Assembly: GCA_016712315.1 (NCBI GenBank)
Contig: JADJRG010000017.1
Location: 434,001 to 498,000 of the forward strand
From: Nannocystis sp.
Lineage (GTDB): Bacteria > Myxococcota_A > Polyangia > Nannocystales > Nannocystaceae
Length of the DNA stretch: 64,000 nt
Reading direction: 5' to 3'
How positions within the stretch are numbered: position 1 is the stretch's first letter; the number at the start of each line of letters is the position of its first letter. The translations under genes were made by a program, and so were the position numbers. This document shows positions 56,587-64,000 of the stretch, one piece after another. Under the pieces are notes generated by a model, which was not told the DNA's origin, searched no databases, and worked only from the letters and a program-made list of their open reading frames with translations.

Positions 56587-57002
56587 TGGTGCGGATCCCT
56601 GCGCAGGCGGAGCAGCGCGCGCTGGAGGGCGAGCTCGTGGCGGTGGCCGAAGGCGCGCGCCTCGTCTTCGATGCGGCGACGGGCGGCGGAGCGGCGCTCG
56701 ACCATCGCGAGCAGGAGCTCCAAGGTGGGGGCCTGCGCGGCCCAGCGGGTGACGACGTGGACCTCGTCCTGGCGGATCGTGACGAGGCCCTCCTCGGCGG
56801 CGATGTGCTGCTCGATCTCTTCGCCTCGCTCGCCCTCGGTGACGACGTGCAGGGGGCCCTCTTGCAGGAGCGCGAGCGCGGGCTCGTGGCCGGGGAGCAC
56901 GCCGCGGTGGCCGTCGTCTGTCTCAAAGCGCAGGCGGCGGACCCGCTCGATCCGCAGCTCTTCTTCGGGGGTGTGGAGGACGAGGGTCATGGTGCGCGCC
57001 AC
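56583..57002 (-). CDS. atpC: N-type ATPase epsilon subunit
   Basis: A 139-residue epsilon subunit with the N-terminal beta-sandwich (LVLHTPEEELRIERVRRLRF, GVLPGHEPALALLQ, VTRWAAQAPTLE) and a short C-terminal helix. It inhibits ATP hydrolysis or couples rotation in F-type enzymes. It starts 2 bases after atpD and overlaps atpQ by ATGA. Confidence 0.9.
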   Translation of the reverse strand: MARTMTLVLHTPEEELRIERVRRLRFETDDGHRGVLPGHEPALALLQEGPLHVVTEGERGEEIEQHIAAEEGLVTIRQDEVHVVTRWAAQAPTLELLLAMVERRSAARRRIEDEARAFGHRHELALQRALLRLRRDPHQ

Positions 57003-57004
57003 GG

Positions 57005-58414
57005 CTACTTGACCCCGCGCTCGCGGTGACGGGCGAGGAGCTGATCGAGGGCGCCTCCCATATAAAATGCCTGCTCGGGGACGTCGTCGTGCTGGCCGGC
57101 GAGGATCGCCTCGCAGCCGCTGAGGGTCGACTCTAGGGGGACGTAGGCGCCCTCTTCGCCGGTGAAGGCGTGGGTGACGGCGAAGGGCTGGGTGAGGAAG
57201 CGGCGGAGGCGGCGGGCGCGGCTGACGGCGCGGCGATCGTCAGGGCCGAGCTCGTCCATGCCCATGAGGGCGATGATGTCGCGCAGCTCTTCGTACTTGG
57301 CGAGGGTGCGGCGGACCTCGGCGGCGACGCGGGCGTGGCGGGCGCCGACGACCTCGGGGACCAGCAGGGTGCTGGTGCTGCGGATCGGGTCGACGGCGGG
57401 GTAGAGGCCCTCGCTGGCGGCCTCGCGCGAGAGCACGAGGAAGGAGTCGAGGTGGCCGAAGAGCTCGGCGACGGCGGGGTCGGTGATGTCGTCGGCGGGG
57501 ACGTAGATCGCTTGGACGCTGGTGATCGCGGCGCCGCCGGTGGAGGCGATCCGCTCCTCGAGCTCGGCGATCTCGACGGCGAGGGTGGGCTGGTAGCCGA
57601 CGCGCGAGGGGGCGCGGCCGAGCATGCCGCTGACCTCGTTGCCGGCCTGGACGAAGCGGAAGACGTTGTCCATGAAGAGCAGGACGTCGCGCTTCGCCTC
57701 GTCGCGGAACCACTCGGACATGGTGAGCGCGCAGAGGGCGGTGCGGAAGCGGATCCCCGGGGTCTCGCCCATCTGGCCGAAGACGAGCACGACGTCCTTT
57801 AAGACGTCGCTCTCCTGCATCTCGATCCACAGCTCGCGGGCCTCGCGGGAGCGCTCGCCGATGCCGGCGAAGACGCTGACGCCGTGGTGCTTGGCGACGG
57901 TGTTGTGCATCAGCTCCATCATCAGGACGGTCTTGCCGACGCCGGCGCCGCCGAAGAGGCCGGTGTTGCCGCCGCGCGGCAGGGGGGCGAGCAGATCGAG
58001 GACCTTGAGACCTGTCTCGAAGATCTCTTTGGGGGCGCGGCGCTGGGTGAGGGCGGTGGAGGGGCGTAGCAGCGGGCGGGTGGGGCCCTCGGGCGCGGGG
58101 CCGCCGTCGAGCGGGCGACCGAGCATGTCGAGGATCCGGCCGCGCACTCCCTCGCCGACGGGCACGGCCAAGGGCTCGCCGGTGACGTGCACGGGCTCGC
58201 CGACGGTGAGCCCGCGGGTGTCGCCGAAGGCGACCGCTTGCAGACGATCGTGGGCGGTGTGGCGGGCGACCTCGAGGATCAGCGCTTCGACAGGCTCGCG
58301 GCCGCGGATGACGGTGCGCAAGACCTCACCCGGGGCGGGTAAGAGGCGCTCGCCGCCGCCAGGGAAGACGACCTCGACCACGGGCCCGAGGATCGCGCTG
58401 ATGGTCGGCTGCAC
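57005..58414 (-). CDS. atpD: N-type ATPase beta subunit
   Basis: A 469-residue catalytic beta subunit. Walker A is GGAGVGKT (155-162), the catalytic Glu and Arg region is GERSREARELW (186-196), and the 'DELGPDD' C-terminal helix-loop is present. It is the first gene of the operon. Its start lies 80 bases from a divergent gene, so the promoter of the operon must be in 58415-58494. Sequence features and operon order (D-C-Q-R-B-E-F-A-G) identify the N-type, not the standard, enzyme. A second, housekeeping F-ATPase probably exists elsewhere in the genome. Confidence 0.96.
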   Translation of the reverse strand: MQPTISAILGPVVEVVFPGGGERLLPAPGEVLRTVIRGREPVEALILEVARHTAHDRLQAVAFGDTRGLTVGEPVHVTGEPLAVPVGEGVRGRILDMLGRPLDGGPAPEGPTRPLLRPSTALTQRRAPKEIFETGLKVLDLLAPLPRGGNTGLFGGAGVGKTVLMMELMHNTVAKHHGVSVFAGIGERSREARELWIEMQESDVLKDVVLVFGQMGETPGIRFRTALCALTMSEWFRDEAKRDVLLFMDNVFRFVQAGNEVSGMLGRAPSRVGYQPTLAVEIAELEERIASTGGAAITSVQAIYVPADDITDPAVAELFGHLDSFLVLSREAASEGLYPAVDPIRSTSTLLVPEVVGARHARVAAEVRRTLAKYEELRDIIALMGMDELGPDDRRAVSRARRLRRFLTQPFAVTHAFTGEEGAYVPLESTLSGCEAILAGQHDDVPEQAFYMGGALDQLLARHRERGVK

Positions 58415-58494
58415 GGGCCGAGTTTACCCGCCCGAGGGGTTCTGTGAGGGGATCGCATTCTTTGCGGGGGGGAGGGCTCGGGTACACTGGCGCG

Positions 58495-59280
58495 ATGAAG
58501 CTGCTCGATCAGCTGTGGCGCGAGTACGCGGCGATGAACCCGCAGGTGGCGGCGATCCACGGGCTGCTCGCGGCCGAAGGTGAGACGATCGTGAACGACC
58601 ACGTGGCGCTGCGTACGTTCGGCGATCCGCGCGTGAACATCGAGGTGATCGCGCGGCCCTTCGTCGCGGCCGGGTACGCGGCGGCGGGCGCGTATCGCTT
58701 CGCCGAGAAGCGGCTGATCGCGCGGCACTTCGTGCATGAAGATCCGGCGCTGCCGCTGGTGTTTATCAGCGAGCTGGTGCTCGAGCAGTGCTCACCAGGG
58801 CTGCGCGCGCGGGTGGACGCGCTGCTCGCGCCGCTCGCCGCGTCGACGCTCGCAGCGGAGGCGCTGGCGGCGGTCGGGCGGCCGTGGCAGGTGAGCTTTG
58901 TCGAGGTCGAGGCGCTGCGGGCCGAGAGCGAGTACGCGGCGTGGTTGGCCTGCTTCGGCTGGCGCGTGAACCACTTCACGGTGCTGACGAACGCGCTGAA
59001 GCGGCGGCAGGCGCTGCCCGAGCTGCTGGCCTTCCTCGAGGGACATGGCTTTGAGTTCAACCACGCGGGCGGGGCGATCAAAGGGGCGCCCGCGCTGGGG
59101 CTGGAGCAGGCGTCGACGCTGGCGAGCGCGGTGCCGGTGGCCTTCTCCGACGGGGTACGGGCGGTGCCTGGGTGCTATTACGAATTCGCGCGGCGCTATG
59201 CGGGCGCCGACGGGCGGTTGTTTCGTGGGTTCATCGAGGGGTCGGCGGACCGGCTCTTTGAGAGCACGCACCAGCGCTGA
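58495..59280 (+). CDS. DUF1338 (2-oxoadipate dioxygenase/decarboxylase-like) enzyme
   Basis: A 261-residue DUF1338 protein, relative of the 2-oxoadipate/2-hydroxyglutarate-forming HglS group. Conserved positions are NDHVALRTFG (His near residue 36), VNHFTVLTN (His ~159) and YYEFARRY (Glu ~229), which in the family bind Fe(II). The segment PFVAAGYAAAGAYRFAEKRL is typical. It is shorter than HglS (~460) because it lacks the second half. Function within this subgroup is unknown. ATG 58495; it is divergent from atpD and convergent with the DEAD-box gene (7 bases). Confidence 0.82.
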   Translation: MKLLDQLWREYAAMNPQVAAIHGLLAAEGETIVNDHVALRTFGDPRVNIEVIARPFVAAGYAAAGAYRFAEKRLIARHFVHEDPALPLVFISELVLEQCSPGLRARVDALLAPLAASTLAAEALAAVGRPWQVSFVEVEALRAESEYAAWLACFGWRVNHFTVLTNALKRRQALPELLAFLEGHGFEFNHAGGAIKGAPALGLEQASTLASAVPVAFSDGVRAVPGCYYEFARRYAGADGRLFRGFIEGSADRLFESTHQR

Positions 59281-59287
59281 GGCGCGG

Positions 59288-61135
59288 TCAGGGCTTGCTG
59301 CGGGGCTTGGCCTTGCCGCGGCCGGGGGCGCCGCGGAAGGTGCCGCGGGCGCCTCGTTGAAAGGGCGGGGCGTGGCCGCCGGTGCGCGGGCGCGGGGCGC
59401 GGCGCTCGCGGGCGCCCGGGTCGGACTCGCGGGCGATCTTGAGCTGGACCCCGCCGCACCAGACGGCGCCGAGGTGGCGGAGCACCTCGGGGGGGAGGGC
59501 GTCGGGGAGCTCGATGAGGCTGTGATCGGCGAAGATCTCGATGCGGCCGATCGCGGCGCTGGTGATCCCGGCCTCGTTGGCGATCGCGCCGACGAGGTTG
59601 CCAGGGCGGACGCCGTGGTCCGTGCCGACCTCGACGCGGTAGAGGGCGAGCTCCGGGGGGGGCTGACGATCGTTGTTGCCCCGACGATCGTCGCCGCGAT
59701 CGCCGCGATCGATCGGACGATCGCCTTGGCGCTCGCTGTGGCGATCGTCGTGGCGCGGGCGGCCTGCGGTGAGCGGGGGCGGGCTGGGCGGCGGCCGGGT
59801 CGGCACGGGCATCAAGAAGGGGGCGTCGCCTTGGGCGATCTTGGCGAGGGCGGCGGCGATCTCGACGGCGGGCACGTCCTCCTCGCGCTCGTACTCCTCG
59901 ATGATGCCGCGGAAGACCGCGAGATCGTCGGCGGCGAGGGCGGCGCGGATCTGCTGCTTAAACTTGCTGATCCGCAGGTCGTTGACGGCCTTCACGGTGG
60001 GCAGCTCCATCGGCATGATCGCCTGCCGGGTGGCGCGCTCGATCACGCGCAGCATGCCGCGCTCGCGCGGGGCGATGAAGAGGATCGCCTCGCCGCTGCG
60101 GCCAGCGCGGCCGGTGCGGCCGATCCGGTGGACGTAGCTCTCGGAGTCGGTGGGCATGTCGTAGTTGATGACGTGGCTGACGCGGTCGACGTCGAGGCCG
60201 CGGGCGGCGACGTCGGTGGCGACGAGGATGTCGATCTTGCCGTCCTTGAGGGCCTGGACGGTGCGCTCGCGCATCGCCTGGGCGACGTCGCCGTTGAGCG
60301 AGGCGGCCGCGAAGCCGCGGGCCTGGAGGCGCTCGGCGAGCTCGTCGGTGGACTGCTTGGTGCGGGCGAAGACGATCATCGCGTCGAAGGGCTCGGCCTC
60401 GAGGATCCGGGTGAGCGCGTCGAGCTTGTGCATGCCGCTGACCTGCCAGTAGCGCTGGCGGATGTTGTCGGCGGTGCGGGTGCGGGCGGCGATGGTGACC
60501 TCGATCGGGCTGCGCATCGAGGTCTGGGCGATCCGCCGGATCGGCGCGGGCAAGGTCGCCGAGAAGAGCGCGGTCTGGCGCTCCTTGGGGGTGGCGGCGA
60601 TGATCGACTCGACGTCGTCGATGAAGCCCATGCGCAGCATCTCGTCGGCCTCGTCGAGCACGAGGGTGCGCACGCTCGAGAGGTCGAGGGAGCCGCGCGA
60701 GAGGTGATCGAGGATCCGCCCAGGGGTGCCGACGACGACGTGCACGCCGCGGTGGAGGGCGCTGAGCTGGGGGCCGTAGCTCTGGCCGCCGTAGATCGGC
60801 AAGACGCGGAAGCCAGGGACGTAGGTGGCGTAGCGTTGGAACGCCTCGGCGACCTGGATCGCGAGCTCGCGGGTGGGAGCGAGCACGAGCGCTTGGATCT
60901 TCGCGGGGCTGATGGTCAGGCGGGCGAGGATCGGCAGCGCGAAGGCGGCGGTCTTGCCGGTGCCGGTCTGCGCCTGGCCCAAGATGTCGTGGCCGGCGAG
61001 CAGGTGCGGGATGGTCTGGATCTGGATCGGCGAGGGGGTCTCGTAGCCGACCTCGGTGAGGAGGCGGAGCAGCGGCTGCGGGAGCTCCAGACTGGCGAAG
61101 TCGGCGAGCGCCGGGGCGGCTTCTTCTTCGTGCAT
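59288..61135 (-). CDS. deaD: DEAD-box RNA helicase, DeaD/CsdA-like
   Basis: A 615-residue ATP-dependent RNA helicase. Motifs: Q-motif near 20-40, AQTGTGKT (55-62), PTRELA, DEAD (in VLDEADEML), SAT (LFSATLP), ARG/HRIGRTGR (in YVHRIGRTGRAG). After residue ~430 comes an RRM-like domain (ALYRVEVGTDHGVRPGNLVGAI) as in DeaD/DbpA, and an Arg/Gly-rich tail (RGARGTFRG). It helps ribosome assembly and cold adaptation. ATG 61135 is chosen; a longer frame to 61210 adds an implausible basic N-terminus. An Asp/Arg-rich (DDRRGNN) linker separates the core from the RRM. Confidence 0.93.
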   Translation of the reverse strand: MHEEEAAPALADFASLELPQPLLRLLTEVGYETPSPIQIQTIPHLLAGHDILGQAQTGTGKTAAFALPILARLTISPAKIQALVLAPTRELAIQVAEAFQRYATYVPGFRVLPIYGGQSYGPQLSALHRGVHVVVGTPGRILDHLSRGSLDLSSVRTLVLDEADEMLRMGFIDDVESIIAATPKERQTALFSATLPAPIRRIAQTSMRSPIEVTIAARTRTADNIRQRYWQVSGMHKLDALTRILEAEPFDAMIVFARTKQSTDELAERLQARGFAAASLNGDVAQAMRERTVQALKDGKIDILVATDVAARGLDVDRVSHVINYDMPTDSESYVHRIGRTGRAGRSGEAILFIAPRERGMLRVIERATRQAIMPMELPTVKAVNDLRISKFKQQIRAALAADDLAVFRGIIEEYEREEDVPAVEIAAALAKIAQGDAPFLMPVPTRPPPSPPPLTAGRPRHDDRHSERQGDRPIDRGDRGDDRRGNNDRQPPPELALYRVEVGTDHGVRPGNLVGAIANEAGITSAAIGRIEIFADHSLIELPDALPPEVLRHLGAVWCGGVQLKIARESDPGARERRAPRPRTGGHAPPFQRGARGTFRGAPGRGKAKPRSKP

Positions 61136-61285
61136 GCGCGTACGTCTACACGTTCGCGCGGCCGCGCGCGCGCGGAAAGTAGCGGGCGGCCGCGCCCGCG
61201 GCGGCAACAAAACACACGCGGCGCAGGCGCAGAGGGGCGAGGAGGGGCTCGCTGTGGTCGCTGGCGCGGCGGCGCTCGAGGCGGC

Positions 61286-62020
61286 TCATCGCGCGGCTCG
61301 CCTTGGCGGCGGCCTGGTCGATGGGCGGCGTGGCGACGGCGCGACGGGCTCGCTCGGCGCGGCGACGGCGGCGGCCTGCGCTGGCCGGAGGCCGCCCGCG
61401 AGCAGCTCCACCGCGGCGTGGACGGTCTCGCGGACGAGCTGATCGTCGATAGGGGCGCGCCGCCGTGCGAGCTGCGCGAGGCTCTTGCCGAGGCGCGCCG
61501 AGAGCAGGTCGACGAGCCCGGCGCCGGCGAGGGTGGCGACGAGGCGGGCGCTGATGTCGAGGTCGAGGTCGGCGCGCACTTCGCCGCGGCCGCGCGCGGC
61601 CTCCAGCTCGGCGCGGAAGTAGGCGACGCCCCGCTCGCGCGCCTCGGACTTGAGCGCGCGCGTCGCCGGGTCGCCGCCGTCCTCGTAGATCCTCGCGCCG
61701 AGCGCGGCGGCCCGTGGATCGGCGCTGAAGGCGGCGAGGCCGGCGAGGAACAGCGCCTCCAGCCGCTCAAAGAAGGTGCCCCCTAGCCGCGGGGCGCCCG
61801 CCTGCTTGCGCGCGCCGAGCTCGTCGAGGACGAGGTGGCGGTAGAGATCCGCCTTGTCGTGGAAGTACTGGTAGAGCGAGCCCTTGGAGACCTTCGCGCG
61901 GGCGGCGATCCGGTCGAGGGAGGCCTCGGGGTAGGGGTGCGCGGCGAACTCGCCGATCGCCGCGTCGATCAGCCGCCGCCGCTTGGGCTCGGGCAGGTTG
62001 TGGAAGGTGGGCTTCGGCAT
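61286..62020 (-). CDS. TetR-family transcriptional regulator
   Basis: A 244-residue TetR/AcrR repressor. The N-terminal HTH is ASLDRIAARAKVSKGSLYQYFHDKADLY (in pieces). The ligand-binding domain is all-helical, and the C-terminus ends in an Arg/Pro/Ala-rich tail. Two adjacent perfect palindromes (62032-62063) lie just upstream, so autorepression is likely. Target genes beyond itself are not obvious: the MarR-like gene ends 39 bases upstream on the same strand, and the DEAD-box gene is 150 bases downstream. Confidence 0.88.
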   Translation of the reverse strand: MPKPTFHNLPEPKRRRLIDAAIGEFAAHPYPEASLDRIAARAKVSKGSLYQYFHDKADLYRHLVLDELGARKQAGAPRLGGTFFERLEALFLAGLAAFSADPRAAALGARIYEDGGDPATRALKSEARERGVAYFRAELEAARGRGEVRADLDLDISARLVATLAGAGLVDLLSARLGKSLAQLARRRAPIDDQLVRETVHAAVELLAGGLRPAQAAAVAAPSEPVAPSPRRPSTRPPPRRAAR

Positions 62021-62031
62021 GCAGGTGAAAT

Positions 62032-62047
62032 ATGACTAAATGGTCAT
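62032..62047. promoter_or_regulatory. TetR operator box 1 (ATGAC-N6-GTCAT)
   Basis: ATGACTAAATGGTCAT has perfect 5-bp arms (TGAC...GTCA core), the commonest TetR-family operator shape. It lies 12-27 bases upstream of the TetR start codon. Confidence 0.7.
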
Positions 62048-62063
62048 ATGACTTGTGAGTCAT
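62048..62063. promoter_or_regulatory. TetR operator box 2 (ATGACT-N4-AGTCAT)
   Basis: ATGACTTGTGAGTCAT is a second palindrome with 6-bp arms, directly abutting box 1 and overlapping the last codon and stop of the MarR-like gene. The same core (TGACT/AGTCA) as box 1 suggests cooperative binding of two dimers. Confidence 0.65.
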
Positions 62064-62395
62064 TGTCCGCCGGCGCGGACGACCAGCGCGACCAGCTCGG
62101 CGACGCGGCAGTGCGCCTCGATCGGGTGGCGCAGCGGGCGCTGGAGGTGGACGATGTAGCGGTTTCGCCGGCCGATCTTCTCGCGCGAGAGGTAGTGCCC
62201 GGCCTCGAGCTCGGACAGGATGCGGGCGACGGCGCGTTCGGTGATCCCGACCCGATCGGCGAGATCACGGAGCCTCGCCTCGGGCTCCTCGACCAGACAG
62301 AAGAGCACGTGGGCGTGGTTGGTCAGGAAGGTCCAGGTGCCTTCGGGGTCGGGTGCAGCGGCTGGGGAGAGGGGCGTGCCAGATTTTTCAGGCAT
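62060..62395 (-). CDS. Winged-helix MarR-like transcriptional regulator
   Basis: A 111-residue winged-helix protein. It has TWTFLTNHAHVLFCL, then the HTH ARLRDLADRVGITERAVARILSELE, then the wing GHYLSREKIGRRNRYIVH. This small family (HTH_24/MarR-like) is widespread in Actinobacteria and other high-GC phyla; ligands are mostly unknown. It is divergent from the isocitrate dehydrogenase gene with 125 bases between. The near-palindrome TCATGT-N8-ACATGA (62416-62435) lies 21 bases from its start, a possible operator. Confidence 0.8.
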   Translation of the reverse strand: MPEKSGTPLSPAAAPDPEGTWTFLTNHAHVLFCLVEEPEARLRDLADRVGITERAVARILSELEAGHYLSREKIGRRNRYIVHLQRPLRHPIEAHCRVAELVALVVRAGGQ

Positions 62396-62415
62396 CTATT
62401 GTCATGCTTTCAGAC

Positions 62416-62435
62416 TCATGTTATCGGATACATGA
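62416..62435. promoter_or_regulatory. Near-palindrome TCATGT-N8-ACATGA
   Basis: Perfect 6-bp outer arms with a mostly unpaired centre, lying between the divergent MarR-like gene and the icd gene, in the most A/T-rich bases of the right end. The size fits a MarR-type operator. It may act on both genes. Confidence 0.45.
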
Positions 62436-62520
62436 ACTCGTTTTCACGTATTGAACAGCGAGTATCGTAACACGGCCTCTCTACCGGGCCCAGGGCCCGC
62501 TTGTCGCGAGAACACCCACC

Positions 62521-64000
62521 ATGACCGCCTCGACCCTCGATCCCTCCCTCTCTCTCCGCTCTGACGCCGCCCCGACCACGGGCGGCCCGGTCCCGATCAC
62601 AGTCGCGCACGGCGACGGGATCGGGCCCGAGATCATGGACGCCTCGCTCCGGGTCCTGCTCGCCGCGGGGGCGCGCCTCGACATCGAGACCATCGATATC
62701 GGCGAGCGCGTCTACCTGGCCGGCAACAGCGCGGGGATCGAGCCCTCGGCGTGGGAGTCGCTGCGCCGGACCAAGATCTTCTACAAGGCGCCGATCACGA
62801 CCCCGCAAGGCGGCGGCTTCAAGTCGCTCAACGTCACGGTGCGCAAGACCCTCGGGCTGTACGCGAACGTGCGCCCGTGCGTCGCCTACGCGCCCTTCGT
62901 GCGGACCAAGCACCCGGGCATGGACGTGGTCATCGTCCGCGAGAACGAGGAGGACCTGTACGCCGGGATCGAGCACCGGCAGACCGACCAGGTCTATCAG
63001 TGCCTCAAGATCGTCTCGCGGCCGGGCTGCGAGAAGATCGTCCGCTACGCCTTCGAGTACGCGCGCCGCGCGGGCCGGAAGAAGGTCACCTGCTTCACCA
63101 AGGACAACATCATGAAGCTCACCGACGGGCTCTTCCACGCGGTGTTCGACGAGATCGCGCGCGAGTACCCGGACCTCGAGAATGAGCACTGGATCGTCGA
63201 CATCGGCGCGGCCAAGCTGGCGGACACGCCGAAGGCCTTCGACGTGATCGTGATGCCGAACTTGTACGGGGACATCCTGTCCGACGTCGCCGCGCAGATC
63301 GCTGGATCGGTGGGCCTGGCCGGCTCGGCGAACGTCGGCGATCACGGCGCGATGTTTGAGGCGATCCACGGCTCGGCGCCGCGACGGGCCGGTCAGGACG
63401 TCGCGAACCCGTCGGGGCTGCTGCTGGGCGGGGTGATGATGCTCGAGCACCTCGGCCAGGGCGACGTCGCGGCGCGGGTGCACAACGCGTGGCTGCGGAC
63501 GATGGAGGACGGCGTTCACACCTACGATATCTTCGATCCGGCGATCTCCAAGCAGAAGGTCGGGACCCGCGACTTCGCGAGCGCGGTGATCGAGCGGCTG
63601 GGGCTGGAGCCGGTGACGCTGCCCGCCTCGCGCTCCTCGGCGGCGAGCGGCGAGGCGATCCGCGTGATCTTGCCGCCGCGCGCGCCGGCCGCCAAGGAGA
63701 CCGTCGGGATCGACGTCTTCGTGGAGTTCCGCGGCGACCCGCAGGTGCTCGGCGCGCGGCTCGCCGACGCGGCGACCGAGCACCTGCGCCTGTCGATGAT
63801 CACGAACCGCGGCGTCAAGGTGTGGCCCTCGGGCCTGCCCGAGACTTTTTGTACGGACCACTGGCGCTGCCGCTTCGAGCACCCCGCGGCCGGTACACCG
63901 GTGACGGGCGCGCAGCGGATCGAGCTGCTCGCGCGCGTCGACGCGCTGGGGCTCGACGTGATCAAGACCGAGTCGCTGTGCACCTTCGACGGCGAGCGCG
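62521..64000 (+). CDS. icd: Isocitrate dehydrogenase (NADP), Thermus-type, truncated by window end
   Basis: 493 codons are present and the gene runs off the right edge. N-terminal VPITVAHGDGIGPEIMDA is the dinucleotide/substrate-binding signature of the isocitrate/isopropylmalate dehydrogenase family. The isocitrate-binding segment is NVTVRKTLGLYANVRPC. YTKDNI-like CFTKDNIMKLTDG, IVDIGAAKLAD and the metal site NLYGDILSD are present. After about residue 340 an extra domain of ~130 residues is attached (IRVILPPRAP onward), as in T. thermophilus-type isocitrate dehydrogenases. It makes 2-oxoglutarate in the TCA cycle. No clear Shine-Dalgarno precedes ATG 62521; only GAGAA is seen. Confidence 0.92.
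   Translation, partial: MTASTLDPSLSLRSDAAPTTGGPVPITVAHGDGIGPEIMDASLRVLLAAGARLDIETIDIGERVYLAGNSAGIEPSAWESLRRTKIFYKAPITTPQGGGFKSLNVTVRKTLGLYANVRPCVAYAPFVRTKHPGMDVVIVRENEEDLYAGIEHRQTDQVYQCLKIVSRPGCEKIVRYAFEYARRAGRKKVTCFTKDNIMKLTDGLFHAVFDEIAREYPDLENEHWIVDIGAAKLADTPKAFDVIVMPNLYGDILSDVAAQIAGSVGLAGSANVGDHGAMFEAIHGSAPRRAGQDVANPSGLLLGGVMMLEHLGQGDVAARVHNAWLRTMEDGVHTYDIFDPAISKQKVGTRDFASAVIERLGLEPVTLPASRSSAASGEAIRVILPPRAPAAKETVGIDVFVEFRGDPQVLGARLADAATEHLRLSMITNRGVKVWPSGLPETFCTDHWRCRFEHPAAGTPVTGAQRIELLARVDALGLDVIKTESLCTFDGER

Noticed and set aside
59045..61786. 913-residue forward open frame opposite the DEAD-box helicase
   Set aside because: The helicase on the minus strand has every motif; the forward frame is repetitive Val/Asp/Gly sequence with no domain.

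Overview
The window is very GC-rich, gene-dense DNA with strong G/C bias at third codon positions. It fits the phylum Myxococcota, most likely the Nannocystales/Nannocystaceae. The main clues are a MYXO-CTERM-type tail (Cys-Ala-Cys, hydrophobic stretch, Arg cluster) on a secreted repeat protein, many lipoproteins with Ser/Thr/Asp-rich 'TSTGDPSTS'-like linkers, a large hybrid histidine kinase with an HD-GYP domain, and an N-type ATPase operon. The taxonomic call is inference; there is no rRNA or tRNA gene here to confirm it. No gap between genes exceeds about 220 bases (the longest are 17970-18187 and 13393-13563). No CRISPR array, insertion sequence or integrase is visible.

Layout. 1-5.4 kb: a truncated TPR-like exported protein, an MBL-fold hydrolase, a membrane protein, a YtcJ-like amidohydrolase broken by two frameshifts, and a lipoprotein. 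5.5-8.3 kb: a lipoprotein followed by a two-gene Septu-type defence module (ptuA, ptuB). 8.3-18 kb: a frameshifted membrane/spermidine-synthase-like fusion and a run of exported proteins (zinc-ribbon beta-propeller, Vgb-like lipoprotein, endonuclease/phosphatase-like lipoprotein, diheme peroxidase). 18.2-24.6 kb: a signalling operon. It encodes a 1083-residue protein joining c-di-GMP-binding PilZ domains to a LuxD-like hydrolase and a methyltransferase, then a hybrid kinase/HD-GYP protein, then a TerB-like protein. 24.7-27.9 kb: a sphingosine-phosphate-lyase-like enzyme with an FGGY sugar kinase. 27.9-33.3 kb: the MYXO-CTERM protein and a P-loop ATPase/TPR pair. 33.4-51.7 kb: mostly housekeeping or accessory metabolism (sulfatase, MazG-like, SDR, GFA, LysR with a DJ-1 protein, aconitase with a VOC protein, acyl-CoA dehydrogenase, an OLD-like ATPase-TOPRIM protein, acyltransferase with an epimerase, AKR, DUF502). 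51.8-58.4 kb: a complete N-type ATPase operon (atpD-C-Q-R-B-E-F-A-G order). 58.5-64 kb: a DUF1338 enzyme, a DEAD-box helicase, TetR and MarR-like regulators with visible operators, and a Thermus-type isocitrate dehydrogenase that runs off the right edge.

How genes work together. The ATPase genes are translationally coupled by six ATGA overlaps. The PilZ fusion and the HD-GYP kinase also overlap by ATGA, so one enzyme that probably binds c-di-GMP is made together with a protein that probably degrades it. Two separate nuclease-type defence candidates (ptuAB; the OLD-like gene) and one P-loop ATPase/TPR pair are the clearest accessory elements. Two genes (2579-4284, 8328-10489) carry single-base frameshifts, which may be real decay or assembly error.
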